The translations under genes and the position numbers were made by a program. Of a DNA stretch of 34,311 bases, positions 14,867 through 24,150 are shown piece after piece. Source of the DNA: an uncultured Clostridia bacterium (GTDB taxonomy: Bacteria > Bacillota > Clostridia > Christensenellales > UBA3700). The notes beneath the pieces are model-generated. The model searched no databases, was not told the DNA's origin, and saw only the letters and a list, made by a program, of their open reading frames with translations. Each line of letters starts with the position of its first letter. The stretch's first letter is position 1. The stretch is taken from the NCBI GenBank assembly GCA_944383935.1, contig CALWRK010000004.1:1-34311 (forward strand). The letters run 5' to 3'.

Positions 14867-15288
14867 TTTACCCTTTTATTGGCTAGATTATTATGAATTT
14901 TACAGTATTTTGTAATAATATGGCAATTTATTTTCTAAACTTATAACTTATTGTTATTATGAATTTTGCGACGATCCCTTATTTTATTCCTTTTACGCCC
15001 ATCTTTCCCGCCCCTGTTTTTACCGAGAGCGTATTGAAACTTTTCGACAAAACAAGACCTCTCCCAAATCCCCGAAATGGAAAATTCGAGATACCTCGGC
15101 TGATCGCTTAAACCTTTTTCTGTCTTGTGCGACATTGACTAATTCCCAAATATCAAATGAATCGACTCTAGGCGCTTAACTTCCGCAGCAGGCTTTTGCC
15201 CTGCCCTTCTCTTTTGCAATTTTTGGTTTGCCCTGATTGAATCGACTCAAAAACCTTTCACTTCAAAAGGAATTGCGGCGAATGGTTT
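14867..15288. other. Non-coding gap with direct repeats and coding-like debris
   Basis: No dependable gene is present. TGAATCGACTC occurs at 15158-15168 and again at 15238-15248, exactly 80 bp apart. On the minus strand, open stretches such as one ending in KRLESIHLIFGN then stop (15250 to about 15142) and a 64-codon basic frame (15135-14941) lack ribosome-binding sites. A short GC hairpin GCAGG/CCTGC lies near 15187-15203. The region resembles an intergenic repeat or a decayed element. Confidence 0.45.
15158..15248. repeat. 11-bp direct repeat pair, 80-bp period
   Basis: TGAATCGACTC is exact at both ends. The intervening 69 bp includes a small hairpin. This could be a two-copy repeat unit or the footprint of an element. 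Confidence 0.55.
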
Positions 15289-15290
15289 TT
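15249..15290 (-). terminator. Possible terminator of the deaminase gene
   Basis: On the minus strand, AAAACCATTC pairs with GAAAGGTTTT (one mismatch) around a long loop and ends in five T. The hairpin begins at the stop codon. It is weak compared with the other terminators in the window. Confidence 0.4.
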
Positions 15291-15744
15291 ATTTCAAGTC
15301 ATCGTACTTTTCGACCCTAACCCCCGCCTCTTTGAAGAGTTCCAGGCTGAACTCATCGGGATAACCATACTTAAACACTACCCTCTCTATGCCGGCATTG
15401 ATTATCATCTTTGCGCATATCGTACACGGCTGATGTGTACAATACAGCGTCGCTCCCTGCACAGACACGCCCAGTTTGGCAGCCTGAATTATGGCGTTCT
15501 GTTCCGCGTGCACGGCGTAGCATATCTCATGGCGCGTTCCGGAAGGTATCCCCAACTTGACGCGCAGGCATTCCCCTTTCTCCACGCAGCTTAAAATACC
15601 GCTGCTGGCGCCGTTGTAGCCCGTTGTGAGTATCCTCTTATCCTTGGTTATGACGGCGCCAACGTGCCTGTCCGGCTTAAAACAGCTGGACCAGGTGGCA
15701 ACTTCTTCCGCCATGCGCATAAATCTTTCGTCCCACTTGTTCAT
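15289..15744 (-). CDS. dCMP deaminase family protein (ComEB-like)
   Basis: A 151-residue cytosolic zinc deaminase that would convert dCMP to dUMP for thymidylate synthesis. The catalytic site is H79-A-E81 with C107-xx-C110 (QPCTICAK). A second Cys/His cluster (C53, C59, H72) is typical of the deoxycytidylate branch and may bind structural zinc. Length matches the family. An AAGAGGTGG sequence precedes the ATG at 15744. It is a single-gene unit, divergent from the M20 peptidase. A ComE-type competence role is not suggested by the neighbours. Confidence 0.92.
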   Translation of the reverse strand: MNKWDERFMRMAEEVATWSSCFKPDRHVGAVITKDKRILTTGYNGASSGILSCVEKGECLRVKLGIPSGTRHEICYAVHAEQNAIIQAAKLGVSVQGATLYCTHQPCTICAKMIINAGIERVVFKYGYPDEFSLELFKEAGVRVEKYDDLK

Positions 15745-15763
15745 TTATCCACCTCTTTGTAAG

Positions 15764-15792
15764 ATTATAACACAAACAAGCGCGGTAAACAA
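15764..15792 (-). promoter_or_regulatory. dCMP deaminase promoter
   Basis: Minus strand TTGTTT (15787-15792), 17 bp spacer and TATAAT (15764-15769), about 20 bases before the ATG. Confidence 0.7.
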
Positions 15793-15861
15793 GATATTGC
15801 GTGTGTTTTGCGTGAAATACAGGTAAAACCTCTTGCATAATTAAATATTTATCTATCCATA

Positions 15862-15890
15862 TTGACTTCGCGCGCGTACGCGTATATAAT
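15862..15890 (+). promoter_or_regulatory. M20 peptidase promoter
   Basis: TTGACT (15862-15867), a 17-bp spacer rich in alternating CG, and TATAAT (15885-15890). Confidence 0.8.
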
Positions 15891-15916
15891 ATAAATGGAA
15901 ATTTTAGGAGGAAACT

Positions 15917-17395
15917 ATGTCTGTCGGAGCCATTACCGCCGCGGTAATATGCGGAATCTTATTGCTGTTTATTCTGATTTTGGTGTTGCGCGCACTGTTT
16001 TGCAAGAACAAAAACAGCGGATCTGAGTTCGAAAAGACGGAACACAGGTCTCCCGAAGCGGAAGAACGCATATCCGCCGCAATATCTTTCCCCACCATTT
16101 CCCAGGTAAGGGAAGAGGATGTGGATTGGGCTCAGTTTGAAAAATTCGAGCAATTTTTACAGGACGCTTATCCCAATATCCACTCCAAAATGGTCAAGAA
16201 GGTCATCTCCGGGCACGCCCTCACCTTTTTCCTGCCGGGCAGCGACCCCTCCTTGGAGCCGATCGCCATGCTGGCGCATCAAGACGTAGTGCCCGTAACT
16301 CCCGGTACCGAGAAAGATTGGACGCATCCGCCCTTTTCCGGCGAAAACGACGGGGAGTTCATCTGGGGACGCGGCGCGCTGGATATGAAAAATCATCTTA
16401 TAGCTGTCATGGAAGCTGCCGAAAGCCTGCTTGCCGTGGGCTTTGCTCCCAAGCGCGGACTCTATATACTGCTGGGCTGCAACGAAGAGATAGTGGCGAG
16501 CGAACACTCCTCCGCCAAGGCGATCGCGCAATATTTGCAGGACGCGGGCGTGCGCCTCAAATGCGTCGTGGACGAAGGCGGCGGCGTTATCCCGCTGAAA
16601 GTAAAGAAAATTATCGACAAAACGCTTGTGGGGATAGGCGTGGCGGAAAAGGGATATCTGGACGTGGAACTTTCGGTGGAAGCCAAGGGCGGACATTCCT
16701 CCGCGCCGCCCGCGCACACGGCGCTGGGCGTGCTCTCCAAAGCCATCTGCCGCATAGAAAAACATCCTTATAAGGCGAAAATGCCCTCATTTATCTACGA
16801 TATGCTCAATATTGTAGGAAAGGATGTGAAGAGTTTCCCCCTCCGCCTAATCACCTGCAATATGTGGCTCTTCCGCCCTCTTATCTCCTATGTGATGGGT
16901 AAAATCCCCGCCGCGGCCTCCGTGGTCAGGACGTGCACGGCGGTTACCATGTGCTCTGCTTCCACCGCGCCCAACGTGCTGCCCCAGCGCGCAAGGGCGG
17001 TGCTGAATATGCGCCTTATGCCGGGAGTGAGCGTGCAAGACGCGATGATGAGATTGAAGAAGATAATACGCGACGACAGGGTGAATTTGAAGGTGTTAAA
17101 GGCGAACGAGGCGCCTCCCGTGTCCTCTGCGGAAACGGATACCTATAAGTTGGCGGCAAAATTGCTGGGCGAAGGTTGCTCGGACAGAACCGTAGCGCCA
17201 TATATCGTAATGGGCGCCACCGATTCGCGCTATTACAGCCGGGTGTGCGACGAGATATATCGAATCTCTCCTTTTGAAACAGAGGTATCTCTCCTCTTGA
17301 CAACTCATGGTACGAATGAGCGCCTGCCCGTCAAATCTATAAGCACGGCGATAAAGTTCTTCCGCGATTTTATACAGATGCGCACCGCATATTGA
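15917..17395 (+). CDS. Membrane-anchored M20-family metallopeptidase (PM20D1/carboxypeptidase S-like)
   Basis: A 492-residue protein with an N-terminal transmembrane helix (about 5-28) and a catalytic domain typical of the M20 family. Zinc ligands and catalytic residues are visible: H121-x-D123 in LAHQDVVPV, D156 in GRGALDMK, and E190-E191 in GCNEEIVAS. A lid-domain GGHSSAPP motif follows, with a late metal histidine in TTHGTNERLP. The closest layout is the PM20D1/CPS1 group, which hydrolyses N-acyl amino acids or small peptides. The substrate is not clear. The ribosome-binding site is AGGAGG. It forms a single-gene unit closed by a strong terminator. Confidence 0.9.
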   Translation: MSVGAITAAVICGILLLFILILVLRALFCKNKNSGSEFEKTEHRSPEAEERISAAISFPTISQVREEDVDWAQFEKFEQFLQDAYPNIHSKMVKKVISGHALTFFLPGSDPSLEPIAMLAHQDVVPVTPGTEKDWTHPPFSGENDGEFIWGRGALDMKNHLIAVMEAAESLLAVGFAPKRGLYILLGCNEEIVASEHSSAKAIAQYLQDAGVRLKCVVDEGGGVIPLKVKKIIDKTLVGIGVAEKGYLDVELSVEAKGGHSSAPPAHTALGVLSKAICRIEKHPYKAKMPSFIYDMLNIVGKDVKSFPLRLITCNMWLFRPLISYVMGKIPAAASVVRTCTAVTMCSASTAPNVLPQRARAVLNMRLMPGVSVQDAMMRLKKIIRDDRVNLKVLKANEAPPVSSAETDTYKLAAKLLGEGCSDRTVAPYIVMGATDSRYYSRVCDEIYRISPFETEVSLLLTTHGTNERLPVKSISTAIKFFRDFIQMRTAY

Positions 17396-17415
17396 ACCTT
17401 TTTTCTCGTTTTTAG

Positions 17416-17436
17416 AAGGCGCATATTGCGCCTTTT
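17416..17436 (+). terminator. Terminator after the M20 peptidase gene
   Basis: Perfect arms AAGGCGCA (17416-17423) and TGCGCCTT (17427-17434) around a three-base loop, followed by T-rich sequence. Confidence 0.85.
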
Positions 17437-17455
17437 GTCATTTTAAGCGCACCTC

Positions 17456-17539
17456 TTAGCAAAATTTTACCGCCCGTTGACAAAATTTATACCCTCGCTA
17501 GTCGAAATTTTATGCCCGTTAGTCAAAATAAGAGTGGTA
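17456..17539. repeat. Four imperfect 21-bp tandem repeats upstream of groESL
   Basis: Units start at 17456, 17477, 17498 and 17519. The first three share a start like TTAGTC or TTGAC, a central AAAATTTTA-like core and a CCCG/CTCG end; the fourth keeps the first half. The period is exactly 21 bp, two turns of the helix, so a protein bound to each unit would lie on one face of the DNA. The array ends about 45 bp before the groESL -35 box. Confidence 0.7.
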
Positions 17540-17585
17540 ATGTGAATTTTTTCGGAAAAAATTATATAATTTTTACATAAACCTG

Positions 17586-17614
17586 TTTACATTGGCTTAT
17601 CGGCGTGCTATAAT
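17586..17614 (+). promoter_or_regulatory. groESL promoter
   Basis: TTTACA (17586-17591), 17 bp spacer and TATAAT (17609-17614). The start of transcription falls within the CIRCE element, as expected for HrcA repression. Confidence 0.85.
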
Positions 17615-17617
17615 GAA

Positions 17618-17644
17618 TTAGCAGTCAGAAGGGTTGACTGCTAA
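17618..17644 (+). promoter_or_regulatory. CIRCE operator (HrcA-binding site), variant
   Basis: TTAGCAGTC, nine bases, GACTGCTAA: a perfect inverted repeat. The usual CIRCE arms are TTAGCACTC and GAGTGCTAA; the C-to-G change in the left arm is matched symmetrically in the right arm. It places groESL under HrcA heat-shock repression. HrcA itself is not in this window. Confidence 0.92.
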
Positions 17645-17677
17645 TTTGAGAAGAAAATACTTATTGGAGGTCTGAAT

Positions 17678-19608
<1,931 letters not shown>

Positions 19609-19627
19609 GATAAGTAATACAAAATAC

Positions 19628-19662
19628 AGCGGTTCGGAGGGTTCCCTTCGGACCGCTTTTTT
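19628..19662 (+). terminator. groESL terminator
   Basis: AGCGGTTCGGAGGG (19628-19641) pairs with CCCTTCGGACCGCT (19644-19657) with G-U wobbles, followed by six T. Confidence 0.9.
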
Positions 19663-19702
19663 ATGACGTCTAATTTTATTATACGTCCTTTTGAGCGCTA
19701 TA

Positions 19703-20197
19703 TCAGACGGATTTTTTTATCGCGGCGAGTCTGCCCTGCTCCGTTTCGTAGATTTCCGCGGCTTCGCCGAGGTAAGCGCCCAAATTGAGGTCGGCGGAAA
19801 GTCCCTCTTCTATCTTGCGCCTTGCGGTGGTTACGAAATCCTTGGCATTTTGCAACAGCGTCTTATCCACGGCGTTAGTCATGCTCTCGCAATAGCGCAC
19901 CCACTTTGAGCTGAAAATGGCGAGGCGCTCCCCTTCAAGGGCATAGCGCACCTTGGCGGTATATTCTATCTGCTTAGCCTTTTCCACCGCCTGCGTGATG
20001 GAGTTAGTTATACTCTCCTTTCTGGAAATATACTCTTGCAGCAGCTTTTCCTTGGCGGCAATTTCCGCCTTTAAGCTCTCTATCCTGTCCCTCTGCACCG
20101 CAAGCGAACGCTCGTAGTTCTTGGTGAGATTGAGTATGTACTCATCCACCTGTTTCCTGTCGTAGCCTTTGAATTTGGTTTCGAACTTATCCTGCAT
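19703..20197 (-). CDS. DivIVA-domain coiled-coil protein
   Basis: A 164-residue soluble protein. The N-terminus FETKFKGYDRKQVDEYI matches the DivIVA domain, which binds curved membrane at septa and poles. A coiled coil follows (about 25-80), then a helical C-terminal part with no known domain. DivIVA normally lies near sepF in Gram-positives; here it stands alone about 10 kb away. It may be a GpsB- or DivIVA-like scaffold for division, growth or sporulation. GGGAGG precedes the ATG, and a TATAAT lies upstream near 20236-20245. Confidence 0.8.
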   Translation of the reverse strand: MQDKFETKFKGYDRKQVDEYILNLTKNYERSLAVQRDRIESLKAEIAAKEKLLQEYISRKESITNSITQAVEKAKQIEYTAKVRYALEGERLAIFSSKWVRYCESMTNAVDKTLLQNAKDFVTTARRKIEEGLSADLNLGAYLGEAAEIYETEQGRLAAIKKSV

Positions 20198-20334
20198 ATT
20201 CTCTTATCCTCCCGCATATCTGTTCCGTCGACTTATATTATAATGTGCGGCAACCTTCCGCGAAAGCTCAAAAGCAGGTAGTTAAATGGAGTTTTGGGCG
20301 TTTTTTGTAGATATACGTCGATTTTTTAGCAAAC

Positions 20335-20363
20335 AAAAATGCGCCCCGCTAGGCAAGGCGCAT
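20335..20363 (-). terminator. Terminator of the galK-lgt-pncB operon
   Basis: Minus strand arms ATGCGCC and GGCGCAT (20357-20363 and 20339-20345) followed by a run of T. It lies about 20 nt after the pncB stop. Confidence 0.82.
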
Positions 20364-20381
20364 ATTTTGCATGAATGTCTT

Positions 20382-21800
20382 TCAGTTGTTGATGAGTTCT
20401 TGTTTGAGGTCGTATAGCTTTTTAGACAAATCCACCTTATAAATGTGCGGATTGAGAATGCGCTTATAACTGTCATTGAACGCCGCAAAGGTTTGGGCAT
20501 GATATGCCGCGATCTCCTTGACCGTGGGGGAGGTATAGACCTGTTTACCCTCTTCGAACACGGGGACCATCAGCTCTTTGGCGGTAAAATCGGTGAGCGT
20601 CTTTTTCTTCCATGTGTATATGGGGTGGAATATCTCCACCTTGTCCGCTCCGATGTAATTTTCCTCTTTCAACGCGATGAGGTCGGCTATCGCCTCTCCC
20701 GTCTTGTTATCAAAAAAGCGCACTATCTTCTTTTCGCCGGGGTTGGTTATCTTCCCGGGAGTATCCGACTTTTTCAACTTGGGGACCATATTTCCGTCCT
20801 TATCTTCAATGGCTGCGAGTTTATATACCCCACCCAGGCTGGGGCAGTCCTCACTTGTGATGAGCTTCGTGCCTATCCCCCAAGTATCTATGCAGGCGCC
20901 CTGTGCGGCGAGCGATTGCACTACTTTTTCGTCCAGGTCACCGCTGGCGCATATCTTTACGTCCTTCAAGCCTGCGTCATCGAGCATACGGCGCGCTTCC
21001 CGGCTGAGGTAGGCAAGGTCGCCCGAATCCAGGCGGATACCTATGGGCTTATGCCCTTGCGCTATAAGCTCCTTAAATACCTTGATGGCATTGGGAACGC
21101 CGCTGCGCAGAGTGTCGTATGTGTCCACAAGCAGCATACACGCGTCGGGATAGATGTGCGCATATGCCTTAAAGGCTTCGTACTCGCTCGGGAAGCTCAT
21201 TACCCAGCTGTGGGAGTGTGTGCCGGAGATGGGCACGTTGAACATCTTGCCCGCAAGCACGTTGGAGGTAGAGGCGCATCCTGCTACGATAGCCGCCCTA
21301 GCGCCGTAAATTGCCGCGTCGGGACCCTGCGCACGGCGCAGGCCGAACTCCGCTACGCTGCCCTTTTTGGTTTCGTGAACTATCTTGCTCGCCTTGGTGG
21401 CGATGAGCGTTTGATGGTTGAGAATGCACAAAATAGCCGTTTCTATGAGTTGCGCTTCGAACAATCTCGCCTTTACGGTGAGGATGGGCTCCTGAGGGAA
21501 GATGACGTCGCCTTCACGCACGGCATAGATACTGCCGGTGAACTTGAAATCTTTGAGCAAGGACAAGAATTGCTCGTCGAAGATGCCCAAAGAACGCAGG
21601 TATGCGATGTCTTCATCGGTAAATTTGAGGTTGTTGATGTAGTCGATGACCTGTTCCAAACCGCAGGCGATAGCGTAGTTATTGTTCACGCCGCGATAGA
21701 ACACGTCGAATACCGACATCTTATCCATCTGCCCCGTCTTGCTGTAACCGTTGAGCATGGTCAGCTGATAGAGGTCGGTCAATAATGTTAAGTTTCTCAC
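20382..21800 (-). CDS. pncB: Nicotinate phosphoribosyltransferase
   Basis: A 472-residue enzyme of NAD salvage that joins nicotinate to PRPP to give nicotinate mononucleotide. Motifs are LLTDLYQLTML at the start, EFGLRRAQG (151-159), the GTHSHSW active-site segment (193-199), and RLDSGDLAYL with CASGDLDE in the phosphate-binding half. Length is normal. The start codon is GTG, overlapping the lgt stop (GTGA); the ribosome-binding site GGAGGAG lies in the end of lgt. It shares an operon with galactokinase and Lgt, which have no metabolic link to it, so the grouping seems to reflect housekeeping co-expression. Confidence 0.95.
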   Translation of the reverse strand: MRNLTLLTDLYQLTMLNGYSKTGQMDKMSVFDVFYRGVNNNYAIACGLEQVIDYINNLKFTDEDIAYLRSLGIFDEQFLSLLKDFKFTGSIYAVREGDVIFPQEPILTVKARLFEAQLIETAILCILNHQTLIATKASKIVHETKKGSVAEFGLRRAQGPDAAIYGARAAIVAGCASTSNVLAGKMFNVPISGTHSHSWVMSFPSEYEAFKAYAHIYPDACMLLVDTYDTLRSGVPNAIKVFKELIAQGHKPIGIRLDSGDLAYLSREARRMLDDAGLKDVKICASGDLDEKVVQSLAAQGACIDTWGIGTKLITSEDCPSLGGVYKLAAIEDKDGNMVPKLKKSDTPGKITNPGEKKIVRFFDNKTGEAIADLIALKEENYIGADKVEIFHPIYTWKKKTLTDFTAKELMVPVFEEGKQVYTSPTVKEIAAYHAQTFAAFNDSYKRILNPHIYKVDLSKKLYDLKQELINN

Positions 21801-22705
21801 TCTTTCTCCTCCGCCTCGATTACTTCACAATTGCCGTCTACGTTGTAAAAGGCGGTGCAATCGGGATTCGGGGCCTTGTTGTATTTATCCAAAAATTTGA
21901 AGTTTATTATCCCCTTGGCATATAGAGCGATGATTATCGCGCATATCGCAGCCACGCAATAGCAGATGACTTGCACTATTCCCACGTCCGTGCCGGGAAA
22001 TGTGGCGTGCTCCATCTTCAAAAATTCGAGCGAACCGCGCACCACTCCGTACCAAAGCAGGTAGAAGATGCCTATCATGAGCGGCTTGCGCTTGTCTATC
22101 TTATAATGGAACATGGTGAGCCCTATGCACAGACCGATAAAGTTGAGCACCCCTTCATAGAAGAAGAGTGCGCAATGCCAGCTTTGAGTTGCGTCTATGA
22201 ATACGGCAAAGGGGAAAAATTGCAGACTTTCATCGGTGATTTCCAGCCCGTACAACTCTTGGTTAAAGTAGTTCCCCCACCTGCCCATGATCTGTCCTAC
22301 GAATACCGCCAGCACGACCAAATCTGCCGTGCGCGCGAAACTGTACATCTTGTTCCTAAGGCAGCAGCAGATTATGCCGAGCACGCCGCCGAAGATGCCG
22401 CCGATTATCGTAAGTCCGCCCTGGCGCAGGTTGAATATCTCCGCCCACCCTTCCGCCGTGGTCAAATCGTAGGTGGTGCCTATCCTGGGCACTACATAGA
22501 ACACCCTGCAAAAGATGACCGCCAATATCACCACCCATAAAAACAGCTCCAAGGCAAAATCCATGCCTATACCGCGCTTGCTCAGCAGGACGGAGACCAA
22601 GGCAAAAGCCAGCAACAGCCCCATGGTTATCATGATGGCATACCAGTATATGTCCAAGCCGCCTATGGTGAATGCCACCCTACCGGGTGCAGAAAGCAAA
22701 TTCAT
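21797..22705 (-). CDS. lgt: Phosphatidylglycerol-prolipoprotein diacylglyceryl transferase
   Basis: A 302-residue membrane enzyme with about seven helices that adds diacylglycerol to the lipobox cysteine, the step before LspA. The Lgt signature GRWGNYFNQELYG lies near residue 140, and GGLTIIGGIFGG precedes it. The ATG at 22705 shares one base with the galK stop (TGATG) and has AAGGTGA upstream. A GTG six codons earlier (22723) lies inside galK and is less likely. The hydrophilic C-terminal tail of about 30 residues (NKAPNPDCTAFYNVDGN...) is an extra. Confidence 0.95.
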   Translation of the reverse strand: MNLLSAPGRVAFTIGGLDIYWYAIMITMGLLLAFALVSVLLSKRGIGMDFALELFLWVVILAVIFCRVFYVVPRIGTTYDLTTAEGWAEIFNLRQGGLTIIGGIFGGVLGIICCCLRNKMYSFARTADLVVLAVFVGQIMGRWGNYFNQELYGLEITDESLQFFPFAVFIDATQSWHCALFFYEGVLNFIGLCIGLTMFHYKIDKRKPLMIGIFYLLWYGVVRGSLEFLKMEHATFPGTDVGIVQVICYCVAAICAIIIALYAKGIINFKFLDKYNKAPNPDCTAFYNVDGNCEVIEAEEKE

Positions 22706-23964
22706 CAGATATTCACCTTGCACGCACCCACGTTGCGCACGTTCACCTCAAATACATTCTCTTTTCCGAAGATGCCCGCCATATACTCGATATATTTATC
22801 CGTTCTCTTCTTGTCCACAAAGGCGAGGATGGTCCCGGCAAAACCGCCGCCGTGCACCCTGACCGCCTTTACGCCCTTAAAGCGCTTGCTGAGATTTATA
22901 CCCAGCGGTACGCGCTGAGCCACGTCGCCCTCGGGATAGCAGTTTTGCAGAAGCATATAAGATGAAAGCCCGCTCTCGTTTATGACTTTCGCAAAAGCCG
23001 CCTCATCACCCTTCTTCACCGCGTCCGCGCCGGCATCTACGCGCTTGTTTTCGTCGTAGAAGTGCATTGCGCGCAAGATAGCCCTGCCGCTGACTTCTTC
23101 TTGCAAGGCGGGAATTTGCTCATAGAAGTGCTCCTCGTCCACTTCGCGCAGCGTTTTTCCGCCCAATTTGCCGGCAACAAGTTCCATCTCGCGGCGAATA
23201 GCGGCATAGTTGTCCGTCAAATTACAGTGGTCGCCGCCCGTATTGGTGATGACTATGTCCATATCCTCGAACTTCCAGCTTATGCTCTCCACCTCAGGGT
23301 CGACGGTGGATTTGAAGTCTATGTAGCTTACGCCGCCCAAGGCGATCGCGCTCTGATCGAGCAAGCCGCTGGGCTTACCGAAGTAGACGTTTTCCGCATA
23401 GTAGGAAGCCTTTGCCTTGTCCATGGCGCCCAGAATGCCGCCGTTGTAAAGGCAGTTGAGAATTTCGCATATGAGCAGTTCAAAACTGGCGGAAGAAGAT
23501 ACGCCCGCGCCCTTGAATACGTTGCTCTGGGTGGTGGCTTTGAAGCCGCCCACCTTCCAGCCGTGATCGAGATAATAGCGGCATATGCCCTTTATTATGG
23601 CGGTGGAATCGCCCTCTTCTTCCTTTATCTTGGTCAGATCCGCCACGTTTACGCATACGGGGGGATAGCCCACGGAATCCACTACTATCACTCCGTCGTC
23701 CGTCTTGGTAACGCAAGCGAGAGTGTCCACGCTGATGGACGCGCACAAAACCTTGCCGTTGTTGTGGTCGGTATGGTTGCCGCATACCTCTATCCTGCCG
23801 GGAGAGGAGAAGAACACCCCATCACCGTACTTGGCAGCGTGCAAATTTGCAAGCGTGGCGTAACGTTCCGCCGCCTGAGTTGCGTCCGCACCAGGGTTAA
23901 GGCGAGCAACTTCGCCCTTGAATGCATCTATTGCCAGAAAGGTCTTTGCGCTTTTTTCGCTCAT
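22705..23964 (-). CDS. galK: Galactokinase
   Basis: A 419-residue GHMP kinase that phosphorylates galactose at C1, the first step of the Leloir pathway. Motifs are GRIEVCGNHTDHNNG (57-70; canonical GEHTDYNGG), the ATP loop GAGVSSSAS (152-160), the catalytic base D203 in PSGLLDQSA, and VHGGGFAGT at the C-terminus. The changed HTDHN box is seen in some clostridial relatives; galactose specificity is supported by the divergent galT. AAGAGGTGA precedes the ATG. It is first in the galK-lgt-pncB operon. Confidence 0.92.
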   Translation of the reverse strand: MSEKSAKTFLAIDAFKGEVARLNPGADATQAAERYATLANLHAAKYGDGVFFSSPGRIEVCGNHTDHNNGKVLCASISVDTLACVTKTDDGVIVVDSVGYPPVCVNVADLTKIKEEEGDSTAIIKGICRYYLDHGWKVGGFKATTQSNVFKGAGVSSSASFELLICEILNCLYNGGILGAMDKAKASYYAENVYFGKPSGLLDQSAIALGGVSYIDFKSTVDPEVESISWKFEDMDIVITNTGGDHCNLTDNYAAIRREMELVAGKLGGKTLREVDEEHFYEQIPALQEEVSGRAILRAMHFYDENKRVDAGADAVKKGDEAAFAKVINESGLSSYMLLQNCYPEGDVAQRVPLGINLSKRFKGVKAVRVHGGGFAGTILAFVDKKRTDKYIEYMAGIFGKENVFEVNVRNVGACKVNI

Positions 23965-23992
23965 AATGTCACCTCTTTGTTTTGTTAGTAAG

Positions 23993-24022
23993 ATTATACC
24001 ACATCAAACGCGAATTTGTAAA
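23993..24022 (-). promoter_or_regulatory. galK operon promoter
   Basis: Minus strand TTTACA (24017-24022), 18 bp spacer and TATAAT (23993-23998). Confidence 0.7.
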
Positions 24023-24074
24023 TATATAATAGGTATTATAAATAATATTTGCGCGCGCGATATAAGTAAAACTC

Positions 24075-24103
24075 TTGCAAATTATCGGCGGAAGACTTAT
24101 AAT
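24075..24103 (+). promoter_or_regulatory. galT promoter
   Basis: TTGCAA (24075-24080), 17 bp spacer and TATAAT (24098-24103). The leader before the galT ATG is about 40 nt. Confidence 0.78.
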
Positions 24104-24150
24104 ATATATGGTCAAGCTATACACGCTTAAATACATTTACGAGGATTTTT

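Noticed and set aside
14941..15135. 64-codon minus-strand frame in the gap upstream of the SPOR-like gene
   Set aside because: No ribosome-binding site, very basic composition and no recognised domain; kept only as part of the possible repeat/remnant region.
20445..21785. 446-codon plus-strand frame opposite pncB
   Set aside because: Shadow of a well-recognised enzyme gene; the composition is unlike a real protein.
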